NCBI RefSeq assembly: GCF_002860205.1
Contig: NZ_PGVB01000004.1
Location: 1-64,000, forward strand
Length of the DNA: 64,000 nt
DNA from: Bacillus sp. T33-2
GTDB lineage: Bacteria > Bacillota > Bacilli > Bacillales > Cytobacillaceae
Reading direction: 5' to 3'
In this document: positions 53,126 to 62,535 of the stretch, piece by piece
Position numbering within the stretch: position 1 is the first letter of the stretch
How the letters are laid out: each line of letters starts with the position of its first letter
The notes under the pieces: model-generated
What the model was told of the DNA's origin: nothing
Database searches by the model: none
Seen by the model: the letters and a program-made list of their open reading frames with translations, nothing else
Made by a program: the position numbers and the translations under genes

Positions 53126-54076
53126 GTGCAAAACTCAAAAATCCAACAGCTTGATCAATATTACTTGAAAACGAAAAGATTCTTTTTAGGTATGCAGGGA
53201 TCTGATGGGTTTCTTTTTAAAGCACTAATCTATGGCCTGTTGATAGGGATTGGATTCGTGTATTTATTCCCGCTTCTTTATATGGGGGTTTACAGCTTTA
53301 AAAGCCTGGATGACCTCCTGAATCCGCTCGTCAACTGGATTCCTACTCAATTGTATTTAGACAATTATGCGCAGGCCAATCAGGTCATGAATTTCTTTAA
53401 AACACTCGGCGAAACGCTTTACGTGACCCTTCTGCCTTCTTTGGCTCAGACAGCTGTCGCGGCTGTGGTTGGGTATGGTCTGGCCAGGTTTGAATTCAAA
53501 GGGAAAAAGATACTTTTCGTAATGGTACTTGCGACTTTTATCATCCCGCCTCAGGTAACGCTTATTCCAAGATATATATTCTTCAATGAGCTGAATATCC
53601 TTGGAAGCCTCAAGGCCTTTATGCTCCCTGCCTCCTTGGGCCAGGGGCTGAACAGTGCAATCTTCATCCTGATTTTTTATCAATTCTTTAGAATGGTACC
53701 GAAAGCCCTCGAAGAAGCTGCCCAAATTGATGGGGCTGGGCACTTTCGGATTTTCTTTACAATCGCCCTTCCTATGGCAGTACCAGGCATCATTATTTCA
53801 TTCCTGTTCTCATTTGTCTGGTATTGGAATGAAACTTACCTGGCTGCGATTTATTTTGGGGATAGCCTGACTACTTTGCCATTACAGCTGCAAAAGTTTG
53901 TTGCCACTTATCAAAAAATGTTCCCGGCTGAGATGGGATTGGAAGGAAATCAAATAAATGAAGGGATTAAGATGGCAGGAACCATTCTATCGATCCTTCC
54001 TTTATTGATTGTGTACTTTATCACTCAACGTTGGTTTGTTGAAGGGGTGGACCGTTCGGGTATCACCGGCGAATAA
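53126..54076 (+). CDS. Sugar ABC transporter permease, MalG-like, second pair
   Basis: A 316-residue permease. GTG 53126 follows AAAGGAGG. It has an N-terminal extension of about 40 residues, six membrane helices and the EAA loop EAAQIDGAGHFRIFFTIALP. A perfect hairpin terminator follows the stop, which ends the long operon begun at 38395. The operon thus holds two full permease pairs and two binding proteins. Confidence 0.92.
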   Translation: MQNSKIQQLDQYYLKTKRFFLGMQGSDGFLFKALIYGLLIGIGFVYLFPLLYMGVYSFKSLDDLLNPLVNWIPTQLYLDNYAQANQVMNFFKTLGETLYVTLLPSLAQTAVAAVVGYGLARFEFKGKKILFVMVLATFIIPPQVTLIPRYIFFNELNILGSLKAFMLPASLGQGLNSAIFILIFYQFFRMVPKALEEAAQIDGAGHFRIFFTIALPMAVPGIIISFLFSFVWYWNETYLAAIYFGDSLTTLPLQLQKFVATYQKMFPAEMGLEGNQINEGIKMAGTILSILPLLIVYFITQRWFVEGVDRSGITGE

Positions 54077-54080
54077 AATG

Positions 54081-54123
54081 AAAATTCCATTAGTGTTCCG
54101 GCATGCGCACTAATGGAATTTTT
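54081..54123 (+). terminator. Strong terminator at end of main glucan operon
   Basis: A 15-bp perfect stem (54081-54095 with 54108-54122), loop TTCCGGCATGCG, ending in a T run. The second GH35 gene must therefore be read through or have its own promoter. Confidence 0.85.
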
Positions 54124-54166
54124 CTTACTGGTTATTTTGCAAACAAAAGTGAAAGGCAGGGTACTT

Positions 54167-56578
54167 ATGATTGAAATTAAAAATAAACAGATCATTATCG
54201 ATGGTAAGCCTCAAATCATTATGTGCGGAGAAATCCACTATTACCGGCTTGATCGGAATGAATGGCAGGACCGGATCGATAAATTGAAACTCGCAGGCTG
54301 CAATGCAATTGCAACTTATGTTCCTTGGCTTCTTCATGAACCAGTTGAAGGTGAAGTTGATTTGCAGGGGAAAACCCGTCCGGAGCTGGATTTGGAAGGC
54401 TTCATTGATCTTTGTACGGAAAACGACCTTTACTTTTTTGTCCGTCCGGGCCCATTCATCATGGCTGAGATGAAGAACGAGGGCATACCGTACTGGGTTT
54501 ACGACAAGCATCCGGAAATCATTCCGACCGCATGGGACGGTACCCCTGCTACAACTCCGACACTTGATTATAATTCTCCAGGATTTCTAAGAGAGGTTCG
54601 CAATTGGTATAAAGCTTTGATGAAAATCATTACGCCAAGATTGCATACAAATGGCGGCAAGATTATCGCTTTTCAGCTTGATAACGAAATTGGTATGCTT
54701 TCCTGGGTAAGCAATTGCCCGGATTTAACGGATTTTGTGCTTGATGAGTTCTCCAATTGGCTCATGAACCAGTACGATGAGGAAACATTGGCGTCCCGTT
54801 ATCCATTTGATTTATGTGATACGGAAACAAGAAATAATGCTGTCCGTTCACCTAAAGAGGAATATGCTGCCGAGTTGATGAAGGATTTAGGATACTATAT
54901 GAGGCATCGATTCGCTCAGTATGTCCATACACTGCGAACCTTTGCGGAAGAATTTGGCGTAAAGGACATACCCTTTGTTATTAATATCCATGGAACCGGC
55001 GGCGGCCGCGGATTTACTTACCCAATAGGAATAAGCCAGCTGTATGAATCCTATACACAGGCTCCTGGATATATATCTGGTTCTGATATTTATTTTGGTG
55101 ATCTGGATGTCGTCACCTTCCAAGACTTATATATCATCAATGGTTTCATGGACGCTGTGCATAACCCGGACCAGCCGTTGACTTCAGTGGAATTCAACTG
55201 TGGGGATGGCAATTTTGGCAATAATTTAGGCGCAAGATATGATGTTTCTGCTGCCGATTTCAAAACGAGAATGTGTATCGCTCAAGGAAATCGTTTATTG
55301 AACTATTACCTGCTGACTGGAGGAAGAAATTATCGCCTGGATCAGAAGGTAGGAGATGGCAACGACCGGATCGCGAGCACCGGGGAACGCCATGGATTTG
55401 CTGCTCCTGTAAGCCCTGAAGGGGAACTGAACTATACATTCCCCAGGATGGCAAGAGCAATCAAAACGATGATGGCTGTTTCAGACAAAATAGCTGTCAT
55501 GGATGAAGAGCGTGATGATGTAGCTTTTGCGTTTATCCCTGATTATTACATGACAGAATACCGTTACCCTCATAGTGCAAAAATGAGAGAAATCCTTACG
55601 AACATCGAACAGCATCGTAATAGAGGGGCATGGGAGATCATGGGTAAATCTATGCTCCTTGCCGGTTATCGTTTCAGTTCAGTCGATGTCCAGAACAAGC
55701 CTTTATCCGCAAGTCGAACTCCGGTGCTGGCTCTTCCTTCTGCAAGATACATGGATAGCAGGATCCAAAGAAAGCTGGTCGATTATCTGAATGAAGGCGG
55801 TGGTATCTTCTTATATGGAGAGGTGCCGCAATATGACATGGAAGGTAAAGAATGTACCATACTCGCTGATGCGCTTGGCGTCAAAGCTAAAGGAATCCAT
55901 AGGGACTCACATAGACATTACCTGTCCGTTTACGCTGACAGCTGGGCCGCCCCCCGTCCTGAAGTAAGAAGCCATTTTGCCCAAACCTTTGAAATCGGGA
56001 ATGCGTTACCGCTTCTGAAAGTATATGGATCGGATGAAGTATGTTCCTTTGATGCAGCAGTTGGAAAGGGACGTGCCATCGTGATGGCGAATGCATATTC
56101 CTGCGATATCGCTCTATTTAAAGAAGGCTTTGAAAAGCTAGGGGCAAAAGCGAAGCTGACCCATGATTGTAAGGAACACGGAATTTTTATGACGTCCACT
56201 TCCAATCATGAGGGCGAGAGATTTATCCATATTCTGAACCTGGATGGTTTTGACAAACAATTTAGAGTATTTGAAAATGGGAAGGCTTTGTTTGGGGGCA
56301 GGCCTATTACCCTTCAAAGCAAGGATGGAGTAATGCTGCCGGTCAATGTAAAGTACAAACAGGGGAAAATTGCTTACTCGACCGCAGAGATAACCAAATT
56401 AGGCGAGGATGCTATCGAGTTCCGACTTACTCAAAGCCAGGATACGATTGTTTATGAAACAGAGAAGGATATAGTACCTAATAACAACTACGCTATAGAA
56501 AAAATAGGCAACCTGACTGTGGTTACAAGCCATAAGCATGCAAAGGTCGACGACAGCCTGACTGTTTATTTCAGGTAG
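54167..56578 (+). CDS. GH35-family glycosidase or glycosyltransferase, second copy
   Basis: An 803-residue paralogue of the enzyme at 39380, also without signal peptide. It keeps the donor Glu (FQLDNEIGM, near residue 175) and the nucleophile Glu (LTSVEFNCGDG, near 342), and the motifs CNAIATYVPWLLHE and FVRPGPFIMAEM. Sequence differs enough (GDG after the nucleophile, longer middle part) to suggest another chain-length or linkage preference. ATG 54167 follows GGCAGGG; the in-frame ATG at 54113 lies inside the terminator stem. Beta-1,2-glucan metabolism is inferred from the neighbouring GH144-like and GH94 genes. Confidence 0.85.
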   Translation: MIEIKNKQIIIDGKPQIIMCGEIHYYRLDRNEWQDRIDKLKLAGCNAIATYVPWLLHEPVEGEVDLQGKTRPELDLEGFIDLCTENDLYFFVRPGPFIMAEMKNEGIPYWVYDKHPEIIPTAWDGTPATTPTLDYNSPGFLREVRNWYKALMKIITPRLHTNGGKIIAFQLDNEIGMLSWVSNCPDLTDFVLDEFSNWLMNQYDEETLASRYPFDLCDTETRNNAVRSPKEEYAAELMKDLGYYMRHRFAQYVHTLRTFAEEFGVKDIPFVINIHGTGGGRGFTYPIGISQLYESYTQAPGYISGSDIYFGDLDVVTFQDLYIINGFMDAVHNPDQPLTSVEFNCGDGNFGNNLGARYDVSAADFKTRMCIAQGNRLLNYYLLTGGRNYRLDQKVGDGNDRIASTGERHGFAAPVSPEGELNYTFPRMARAIKTMMAVSDKIAVMDEERDDVAFAFIPDYYMTEYRYPHSAKMREILTNIEQHRNRGAWEIMGKSMLLAGYRFSSVDVQNKPLSASRTPVLALPSARYMDSRIQRKLVDYLNEGGGIFLYGEVPQYDMEGKECTILADALGVKAKGIHRDSHRHYLSVYADSWAAPRPEVRSHFAQTFEIGNALPLLKVYGSDEVCSFDAAVGKGRAIVMANAYSCDIALFKEGFEKLGAKAKLTHDCKEHGIFMTSTSNHEGERFIHILNLDGFDKQFRVFENGKALFGGRPITLQSKDGVMLPVNVKYKQGKIAYSTAEITKLGEDAIEFRLTQSQDTIVYETEKDIVPNNNYAIEKIGNLTVVTSHKHAKVDDSLTVYFR

Positions 56579-56579
56579 G

Positions 56580-56662
56580 CTGTGTTAAAGCTCATTGTTG
56601 ATTTTATACACTATGTTGATTGGAGCGTCTGAAGCGGAGATCAACAGGCAAGTGTAACACAG
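56580..56662. repeat. Short intergenic repeat element with inverted ends
   Basis: CTGTGTTA (56580-56587) and TAACACAG (56655-56662) are perfect inverted ends of an 83-base insert. Inside, TGTTGAT-TGGAGCG and GCGGAGATCAACA are also inverted. From memory this looks like an internally shortened copy of an intergenic repeat common in Bacillaceae; I could not search for it. Confidence 0.5.
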
Positions 56663-56689
56663 ATTTCAATTAATAAGTGGAGTGATGAA

Positions 56690-57958
56690 ATGTCAGAGGT
56701 TACAGATTTTTATAAAGAATTGCCCGATAAGGTGAAAACTTTTTTTGACCGACAGTACAAAGATTCCTATGAATTATTTGAGGCTTCACGTAATCCAAGA
56801 ACAGGTTTATATGCTGACGCCTATATGACATTAGGCGAGAATCCGGATACTAGGTGCTCGATTGCAGCTACAGGGGTAGGGCTCATCAGTCTTGCAGTAG
56901 CTGATATGGAAGGATGGGATGAGAAAGCCGCTGAGAAAGCACAGCTGACTTTACGCGCTTGCCTTGGTGAGGTAGAAGGCTGCGAAGTGGGACGTGATGA
57001 GAAAACTGGCTTTTTTGCTCATTTCGTTGATATGGAGACTGGTGAAAACATTCATTCAGAAATATCAACAATCGATACTTCATTGCTGGTTGCCGGAGCC
57101 CTTTTTGCAGGACAGCATTTTAAAGAAAAAAAACCTAAAATTTCTGAACTGGCAACAAGGCTCTTGAAATCGATCGATTGGCGTGTAGTGGTCAACGATA
57201 AAGAAAGGGGCGTAATCAACATGGTGGTCAAGGATGGGGAGGGGACCCTTCCGCTTCCGGCCTATAATGAATATGTAATGGTCGCTTATCTTGCGAGATT
57301 GTGCCAGCCTGAAGACCAGGATATTCAGGATTTATGGAATAACAATTTTGCAGAAGGGCAAATCAGGAACTTGCCGCAAATCCATTATCGTGATATACCA
57401 GTCCTTACTGACCACGATGCATCGGCATTCCTGTCTTCCTTTGTACATCAATTTCCTTTTTATCTGGTGCCTGAATATGCGACTAGCCCGACATACCGGG
57501 AGTTCTATAGGAATGCCTGTATGGCGGATCGCTTGAAATGGAAGGAACTGAATGATGTTGCATCATATGTATGGGGATATGGAGCCGGCCCGAATGATGG
57601 ACTGTACGGAGGCTACCATGCAGACAAGATTAATAATGCCCCGCATGATATAGCTTCCGCTTATATAGTAGCAGGATTCCTGCCTGTTTATCCTGCCGGG
57701 ATTTATGACCTGTATGCTCTATACCGCCTTCATATTCCATATGATGTCTACACCAATCCGGAAGACCAGGAAGATGAACGGAAATTCAGGGCAGCTTATA
57801 AGTATGGATTGCACAGATATTCGTGGTGGCATCTTGAGCAGCCAGAAAGATGGTATCCTACTGCTGTTACTCTGATAGACTGGAGTTCCATGTTATACGG
57901 TCTGACAGCTTTTAAACGGGGAATGACATTCTTTACCGAACGTCTTGTAAAAGGTTAA
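56690..57958 (+). CDS. GH144-like (PF10091) enzyme, putative beta-1,2-glucanase
   Basis: A 422-residue protein with the alpha/alpha-barrel pattern of the PF10091 glucoamylase-like group that includes GH144 endo-beta-1,2-glucanases: TRCSIAATGVGLISLAVAD at the start, EISTIDTSLLVAGALFAG, PAYNEYVMVAYLARL, and RWYPTAVTLIDWSSMLYG at the end. Acidic candidates lie in STIDTSL and NEY, but I cannot name the catalytic pair. Known GH144 enzymes are secreted; this one has no signal peptide, so it would act inside the cell on imported chains. GGAGTGATGAA precedes ATG. Downstream a bidirectional terminator separates it from the lacI-family gene. Confidence 0.75.
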   Translation: MSEVTDFYKELPDKVKTFFDRQYKDSYELFEASRNPRTGLYADAYMTLGENPDTRCSIAATGVGLISLAVADMEGWDEKAAEKAQLTLRACLGEVEGCEVGRDEKTGFFAHFVDMETGENIHSEISTIDTSLLVAGALFAGQHFKEKKPKISELATRLLKSIDWRVVVNDKERGVINMVVKDGEGTLPLPAYNEYVMVAYLARLCQPEDQDIQDLWNNNFAEGQIRNLPQIHYRDIPVLTDHDASAFLSSFVHQFPFYLVPEYATSPTYREFYRNACMADRLKWKELNDVASYVWGYGAGPNDGLYGGYHADKINNAPHDIASAYIVAGFLPVYPAGIYDLYALYRLHIPYDVYTNPEDQEDERKFRAAYKYGLHRYSWWHLEQPERWYPTAVTLIDWSSMLYGLTAFKRGMTFFTERLVKG

Positions 57959-57971
57959 AACAAATAAAAAC

Positions 57972-58006
57972 GCCCGCCGAACTCAGGAAAACTGGGTCTG
58001 GCGGGC
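57972..58006. terminator. Bidirectional terminator
   Basis: GCCCGCC (57972-57978) pairs with GGCGGGC (58000-58006); A-rich DNA precedes and T-rich DNA follows. It serves the convergent GH144-like and lacI-family genes. Confidence 0.75.
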
Positions 58007-58036
58007 TATTTCTTTCTATGCGAGACAATAACAAAA

Positions 58037-59008
58037 TTAGTTGTTTTTCCTTTTGACAGATTCTCCTTCCAATAATGTCACTGGAATCTGTTTGTTTTCT
58101 ACAGGCTGATTCGAAATCAAATTTATTAATTGCTCGGAAGCCAGCGCTCCCCAATTTTCCTTGGAATAATCAATCGTTGTTAAGCGTGGCTGTAAATAGT
58201 GGGATACCTCGATATTATCAAATCCAATAATATGGAAGTGATCACCAACGCGATAATTGGTTTTCGCCAAATAATTATACATGCCAATCGCCATTTCATC
58301 ATTTAAGCAAAATACGGCAACAGGAGCAGAATACTCCCTTGCCAGTTGCCGGGCTGCTTCTTCTCCTGAAGACTTTGTAAAATCTCCATCCATTTCTATA
58401 ATGGTCATGTTTTGTTTATGTTTAACAGTTTCCCTGACAGCACTAAGGCGCTGGTTGGAATCGTAAGAGCCATCCGGCCCTGACAGGATATACACTTCCG
58501 TAAAATTCTGTTTGTCAAAGTATTGAATGGCCGATTCCGAGCCGTTCTTATTATCAAGCAACACTTTCGTGATATTAGGGTGATTGATTTCCCGATCGAG
58601 AACTACCAATTTATGTCCAAGATCTGCGAAACGCATAATCTCTTCACTTGAAAACGTCTCATCCAAAATAATCGCTCCATCAATCATTCGTTCAGGTATG
58701 AAGCGATGTGATTGTGAGCCGCTGCAGACTATCAAGTCATAACCTTTTTGTGAAAGTGTTTCACGCATCCCCTGCAGCAGCTGGCCGTAAAAGGCTCCCG
58801 TATATTCTGAAAAAAAGACTCCAATAATTTTTGTTTCCCTTTTTTTCAGGTTCCTTGCAGCTGCAATAGGAGTGTAATTTAATTCTTTAGCAATGGCTAA
58901 AATTTTTGCCGAGGTTTCTGGTGTTACTTTGGAGCTTCCATTTAAAGCATAGGAAACTGTGGAAATGGACACACCAGCTTTTTTTGCGATATCTTTAATA
59001 TTTGCCAA
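58037..59008 (-). CDS. LacI-family regulator, second copy
   Basis: A 323-residue paralogue of the regulator at 38395: helix-turn-helix IKDIAKKAGVSISTVSYALN, hinge AAARNLKKRETK and a periplasmic-binding-like domain. The recognition helix (SISTVSYALN against SVSTASYSIN) is similar, so overlapping operator choice is possible. No GAAACGTTTC site lies before this gene. It probably controls the phosphorylase/GH3 operon, perhaps with a related ligand. The upstream hairpin at 59072 separates it from those genes. Confidence 0.92.
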   Translation of the reverse strand: MANIKDIAKKAGVSISTVSYALNGSSKVTPETSAKILAIAKELNYTPIAAARNLKKRETKIIGVFFSEYTGAFYGQLLQGMRETLSQKGYDLIVCSGSQSHRFIPERMIDGAIILDETFSSEEIMRFADLGHKLVVLDREINHPNITKVLLDNKNGSESAIQYFDKQNFTEVYILSGPDGSYDSNQRLSAVRETVKHKQNMTIIEMDGDFTKSSGEEAARQLAREYSAPVAVFCLNDEMAIGMYNYLAKTNYRVGDHFHIIGFDNIEVSHYLQPRLTTIDYSKENWGALASEQLINLISNQPVENKQIPVTLLEGESVKRKNN

Positions 59009-59071
59009 ACATTATCACCTCATGTTCAATCATACACTTAACTTATCGATTATATAAAGGGGAGCAATGAA

Positions 59072-59107
59072 AAAGACGGCGGTTAAAGGAAACCGCCGTC
59101 TTTTTTT
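59072..59107. terminator. Strong bidirectional terminator
   Basis: AAAGACGGCGGTT (59072-59084) and AACCGCCGTCTTT (59091-59103) pair over 13 bases with T runs on both strands. On the minus strand it ends the phosphorylase operon before the lacI-family gene. Confidence 0.85.
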
Positions 59108-59174
59108 AAAAGATAGCTATAGTAAACTTGGCTGTTGTTTTTGGTCCAATCAAAATAGTTGAAACATAGCTTCT

Positions 59175-62100
59175 TTATAGATAGACCTCAATTATATTTG
59201 TATCTTTGGTCAGGTTTTGGTCAAGCTGCTGTCGATTAATCCGTAATCCGCCCTGGCGATACCGGTTTGAAATGCTTTCGGCATCCGTGATTTGACCATT
59301 GATCAATACTCGTTTTTCACTCTGATTATCTAAATGGTAGACAAACGTTACAGGGGCACCCATGATCTCAAAGTTAAAGCGCAGCTCACCAAAGCTTTGA
59401 GGAAGAACAGGGTCAATGACTAAATCAGTCTCATGGAAACGAATTCCTAGGCAATTGGAAATTAATTGATTCATATAGATTCCTGGGCCGCTGGAATAAA
59501 TCCGCCAGCCGCCTTTAACCGGCACAGTCCCATTTCGCAATTCATCAAAACGCTCCTGTGCTTCATAGCGGGAGTTGAATTTACCATCTGAACTGCTAAA
59601 ATACGTATTGCTTTGGCGGATTTCTGCATTTGGTACCACCTGTTTAATGCCGATTGGATTGATCACCTGCAAACCATTCCAGACTTCATCCACTTTGCCG
59701 AGTTTTGCCATAGCTTCAACGAAACGAATATGCGCATGAACATATTGGAGACCGATTTCACGCCCGAAATTCGCTGCCTGCTCAGCACGCTTGAAATGTG
59801 CGCTGACTCCTCCAATATATTTTGCCGGGCGGTTCATCAGCCGCACTCCGTCCGGGCAGAGCAATTTTTCTTTAATGATTTGATAATGTGTTTCTGCCTG
59901 CTCCGGAGTGAACAATTCGCTGATCATGCTCCGTGTCATCGGCAGGAGGCGGTAATTGATCCCTGTCTTGGTATCTTCCGGGTGGAGCATCAATTCCGCT
60001 GTCTCCGGGTTTTCCATATAGACAAAGCCCGGGATTACTTCAGTTTGCAAAATATACTTATTAAAGTCATTTTCAATCCCTGAAGCCAATTGTTTCAGCT
60101 CAACAGCTTCATTTTCATCGACTTTTCCCATTACTTTGGATAAGTGATTCAGAACCTGATAGGTCAATGAAACCGTCCAACTGCTTATCATGTATTTCTT
60201 TAACTGTGCATTCGCAGGCTGAAGCGTATCGTCCCAGTCACCGTCGCCATATGAAGACAGATGCGTGCCATGAAGGAAATTGTCCTTAATGTACGCGATT
60301 TCCTTCTTTGCATGTTCCAAAATGGTGGCTGTGTTTTCAGTAAACTGATATGTCTTTGTCGTTGTATACGGAACTTTTTCTTGCAAAATACTAAAATCAT
60401 TTGTCGCGGCTATATAATCTGTCAGCATTTTAAGCGGCCATACGATGATATCACCATGGCTTTCATGAGCTTGAATGTTGATATAATTATCGAACATAAA
60501 CCATTGCGGCCAGTTTCCAGTTTCTTCGTATTGATGAGAGAAAACGGTCTTGATGATATCGCGGACAGCATCGTAATTTTGGGTCGCCATGAAATATTCA
60601 GTTGGTCCCTGGCAAACATCCCTGGTTCCCCAAGCGGCACCGCTGTATTGCTCAAGGCCATGCGGTACAGAATAGTGGATTAGCATATTGTGTGTGTACC
60701 ACCAGGCCAGTGCATTTACTTTTTCAAGCTCATCAGTTGTTTTTTCTTTTTGCGAAAGCTGGAAGCCGTTCATAACCTTGCGGTAGACATTGCGATAATT
60801 TTCTATTTCGGTTGATGCTTCCCTTTGCACAAACGGTATTTCTTCACCATGAAGAAGGCCTTGTACGGTCATTTCCCATTCAGGAGCAGCGCTTAATTCA
60901 AGCACCACAATGGAAGCTGATTGCGGAATCAGATTATTGCCAAACTTCCGTTCATCATCTACGGTAAAATCAGTGCCTTCAATTTTCATACGATAGGATA
61001 GATTCGGATAAGCCCTTGCATTATCAGAGTTGGAATCGGCACGGAATGTAAGCGTTTGGCTTTGGTGATCTATATGGAATGGTACTGCGTACTCGTTGTT
61101 ATTCATGGACACTTGGTTTGTGACAAGGTAGCGGTAGAAATTTCCGCTCAATGAACGTACATTCAACTGGACTTCAGGAGAGTCGACCGTTGTAAAATTG
61201 GTAATAATAAACGTTTCCCCGGAAGTCTTGTAATACCAGCGCGCATAGTTAAAGCCCATTTCAAACAGGGAAGGCATAGTGAAGAGCTGGTAAACTCCCT
61301 CAATTTCAACATAAATCCGCTGTCCGGATGTTTTTAAGATATTTAAAGGATTCCTAACATTGGTTAACAATTTATTCATTGAAGTATTCCCAACTACCAG
61401 TTGAGCATTAAATACCCCATACATATAATTTGTCGTTGTGATAGTGTTTTCTTTCATTTTGCCGGTTTGGCCAGTCATGATAATATGGCCTGTGGGGCGT
61501 TCGACAAGCAATTCCTTTTCTTTTAAAACAATATGTTCATAAGTGTCTGTAAAGAAAGAAAGCAGCTTCCCGCCATCCCATTCTTCCTGGTGCCGATTCT
61601 GGAACAGGCAGTCAATTTCATCTTGATCAAAGGATAAAGTTTTTAGCGGTTCTCCAATTTGAGGGGAGATCACCGGTTTTTCGATAGGGTTGCATTCTTT
61701 TTTCGTTCCTTTTACCTCTGCCCATGCACTACGGATATCATCCTGAAATTCCAATGCAGTTATCGCTTCAGGGTGGTCTGATTTAAAGAGGCCGTAGAAA
61801 ACGAACTGCGCCTGTCCAGACAATTTGATCTTCTCAGACTGAAGGGCAGTATAGGCAAATTCATATTGGTAAACTTTATTGGCAAGGGACGACTTAGTTA
61901 AAACTTCCGGCTTATTCGTCTCTTTATAGGACAAACCAAAAAATTGGAAGCCATCAGTTGAAAACCCAACTGTTTTTGTCAATGAACCTTGCTGCAAGTA
62001 TGGGAACCCTACTGATTGGGGCTGGTTCTGGCGGGAACAAACGATATATCCTTTAAATTCGTCTTCTAAAACAGTGTGATCAATATATTGGGCCATATAT

Positions 62101-62525
62101 GCTTCATTGGATCTCACAGCACTCGTATCTGCAAGGCCTAAATCCTGTCCATAAATAATATCGGCCTCGATACCATTTCCATCCAGGTTGATATCCCAAA
62201 ACCAAATACCCTTGTCTGAAAGCATGAAATCCACTTTATAGCGCACTTCATCGGCAGACCCTTGCCAGGAAACGTGGGAATCCGAATAGTGTAAAGTGCT
62301 TTCTGAATGTATCCCAAGCAAAGGCACAACTTTGATTCCTTCATTTTTGTACAGCCTTAAGTAAAGGTTGTTTAAAGAACCATCAATCGGGTTTGTCATT
62401 ACTTGGTTCAGCATAATGTTTTTGTACGTTATTATGGAAATATCCCCGCTGTTTAAAAATTTGAAGGACAAGTCTCCTGCTTGTAATTGGATGGTTGGAT
62501 TCTGTAGTTTTAACATGGTCTTCAC
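59175..62525 (-). CDS. 1,2-beta-oligoglucan phosphorylase-type GH94 enzyme
   Basis: A 1116-residue cytoplasmic enzyme. It has a beta-sandwich N-terminal half and an alpha/alpha barrel with YGDGDWDDTLQPANAQLKKY (about residues 755-775), where GH94 enzymes have the acid Asp, and with GTRDVCQGPTEYF and WPQWFMFDNYINIQ ahead of it. Length and layout match the Listeria 1,2-beta-oligoglucan phosphorylase, which cleaves beta-1,2-glucans with phosphate to glucose 1-phosphate; cellobiose phosphorylases are about 300 residues shorter. In Listeria the neighbouring gene is a GH3 beta-glucosidase, as here, ten bases upstream. AGGTGAAG precedes ATG. The reaction saves ATP in the cytoplasm. Confidence 0.82.
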   Translation of the reverse strand: MKTMLKLQNPTIQLQAGDLSFKFLNSGDISIITYKNIMLNQVMTNPIDGSLNNLYLRLYKNEGIKVVPLLGIHSESTLHYSDSHVSWQGSADEVRYKVDFMLSDKGIWFWDINLDGNGIEADIIYGQDLGLADTSAVRSNEAYMAQYIDHTVLEDEFKGYIVCSRQNQPQSVGFPYLQQGSLTKTVGFSTDGFQFFGLSYKETNKPEVLTKSSLANKVYQYEFAYTALQSEKIKLSGQAQFVFYGLFKSDHPEAITALEFQDDIRSAWAEVKGTKKECNPIEKPVISPQIGEPLKTLSFDQDEIDCLFQNRHQEEWDGGKLLSFFTDTYEHIVLKEKELLVERPTGHIIMTGQTGKMKENTITTTNYMYGVFNAQLVVGNTSMNKLLTNVRNPLNILKTSGQRIYVEIEGVYQLFTMPSLFEMGFNYARWYYKTSGETFIITNFTTVDSPEVQLNVRSLSGNFYRYLVTNQVSMNNNEYAVPFHIDHQSQTLTFRADSNSDNARAYPNLSYRMKIEGTDFTVDDERKFGNNLIPQSASIVVLELSAAPEWEMTVQGLLHGEEIPFVQREASTEIENYRNVYRKVMNGFQLSQKEKTTDELEKVNALAWWYTHNMLIHYSVPHGLEQYSGAAWGTRDVCQGPTEYFMATQNYDAVRDIIKTVFSHQYEETGNWPQWFMFDNYINIQAHESHGDIIVWPLKMLTDYIAATNDFSILQEKVPYTTTKTYQFTENTATILEHAKKEIAYIKDNFLHGTHLSSYGDGDWDDTLQPANAQLKKYMISSWTVSLTYQVLNHLSKVMGKVDENEAVELKQLASGIENDFNKYILQTEVIPGFVYMENPETAELMLHPEDTKTGINYRLLPMTRSMISELFTPEQAETHYQIIKEKLLCPDGVRLMNRPAKYIGGVSAHFKRAEQAANFGREIGLQYVHAHIRFVEAMAKLGKVDEVWNGLQVINPIGIKQVVPNAEIRQSNTYFSSSDGKFNSRYEAQERFDELRNGTVPVKGGWRIYSSGPGIYMNQLISNCLGIRFHETDLVIDPVLPQSFGELRFNFEIMGAPVTFVYHLDNQSEKRVLINGQITDAESISNRYRQGGLRINRQQLDQNLTKDTNIIEVYL

Positions 62526-62535
62526 CTCGTGAATG

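Noticed and set aside
59175-62525. Cellobiose or cellodextrin phosphorylase
   Set aside because: Those are about 800-1000 residues with another N-terminal build; length, layout and the GH3 neighbour fit 1,2-beta-oligoglucan phosphorylase better.
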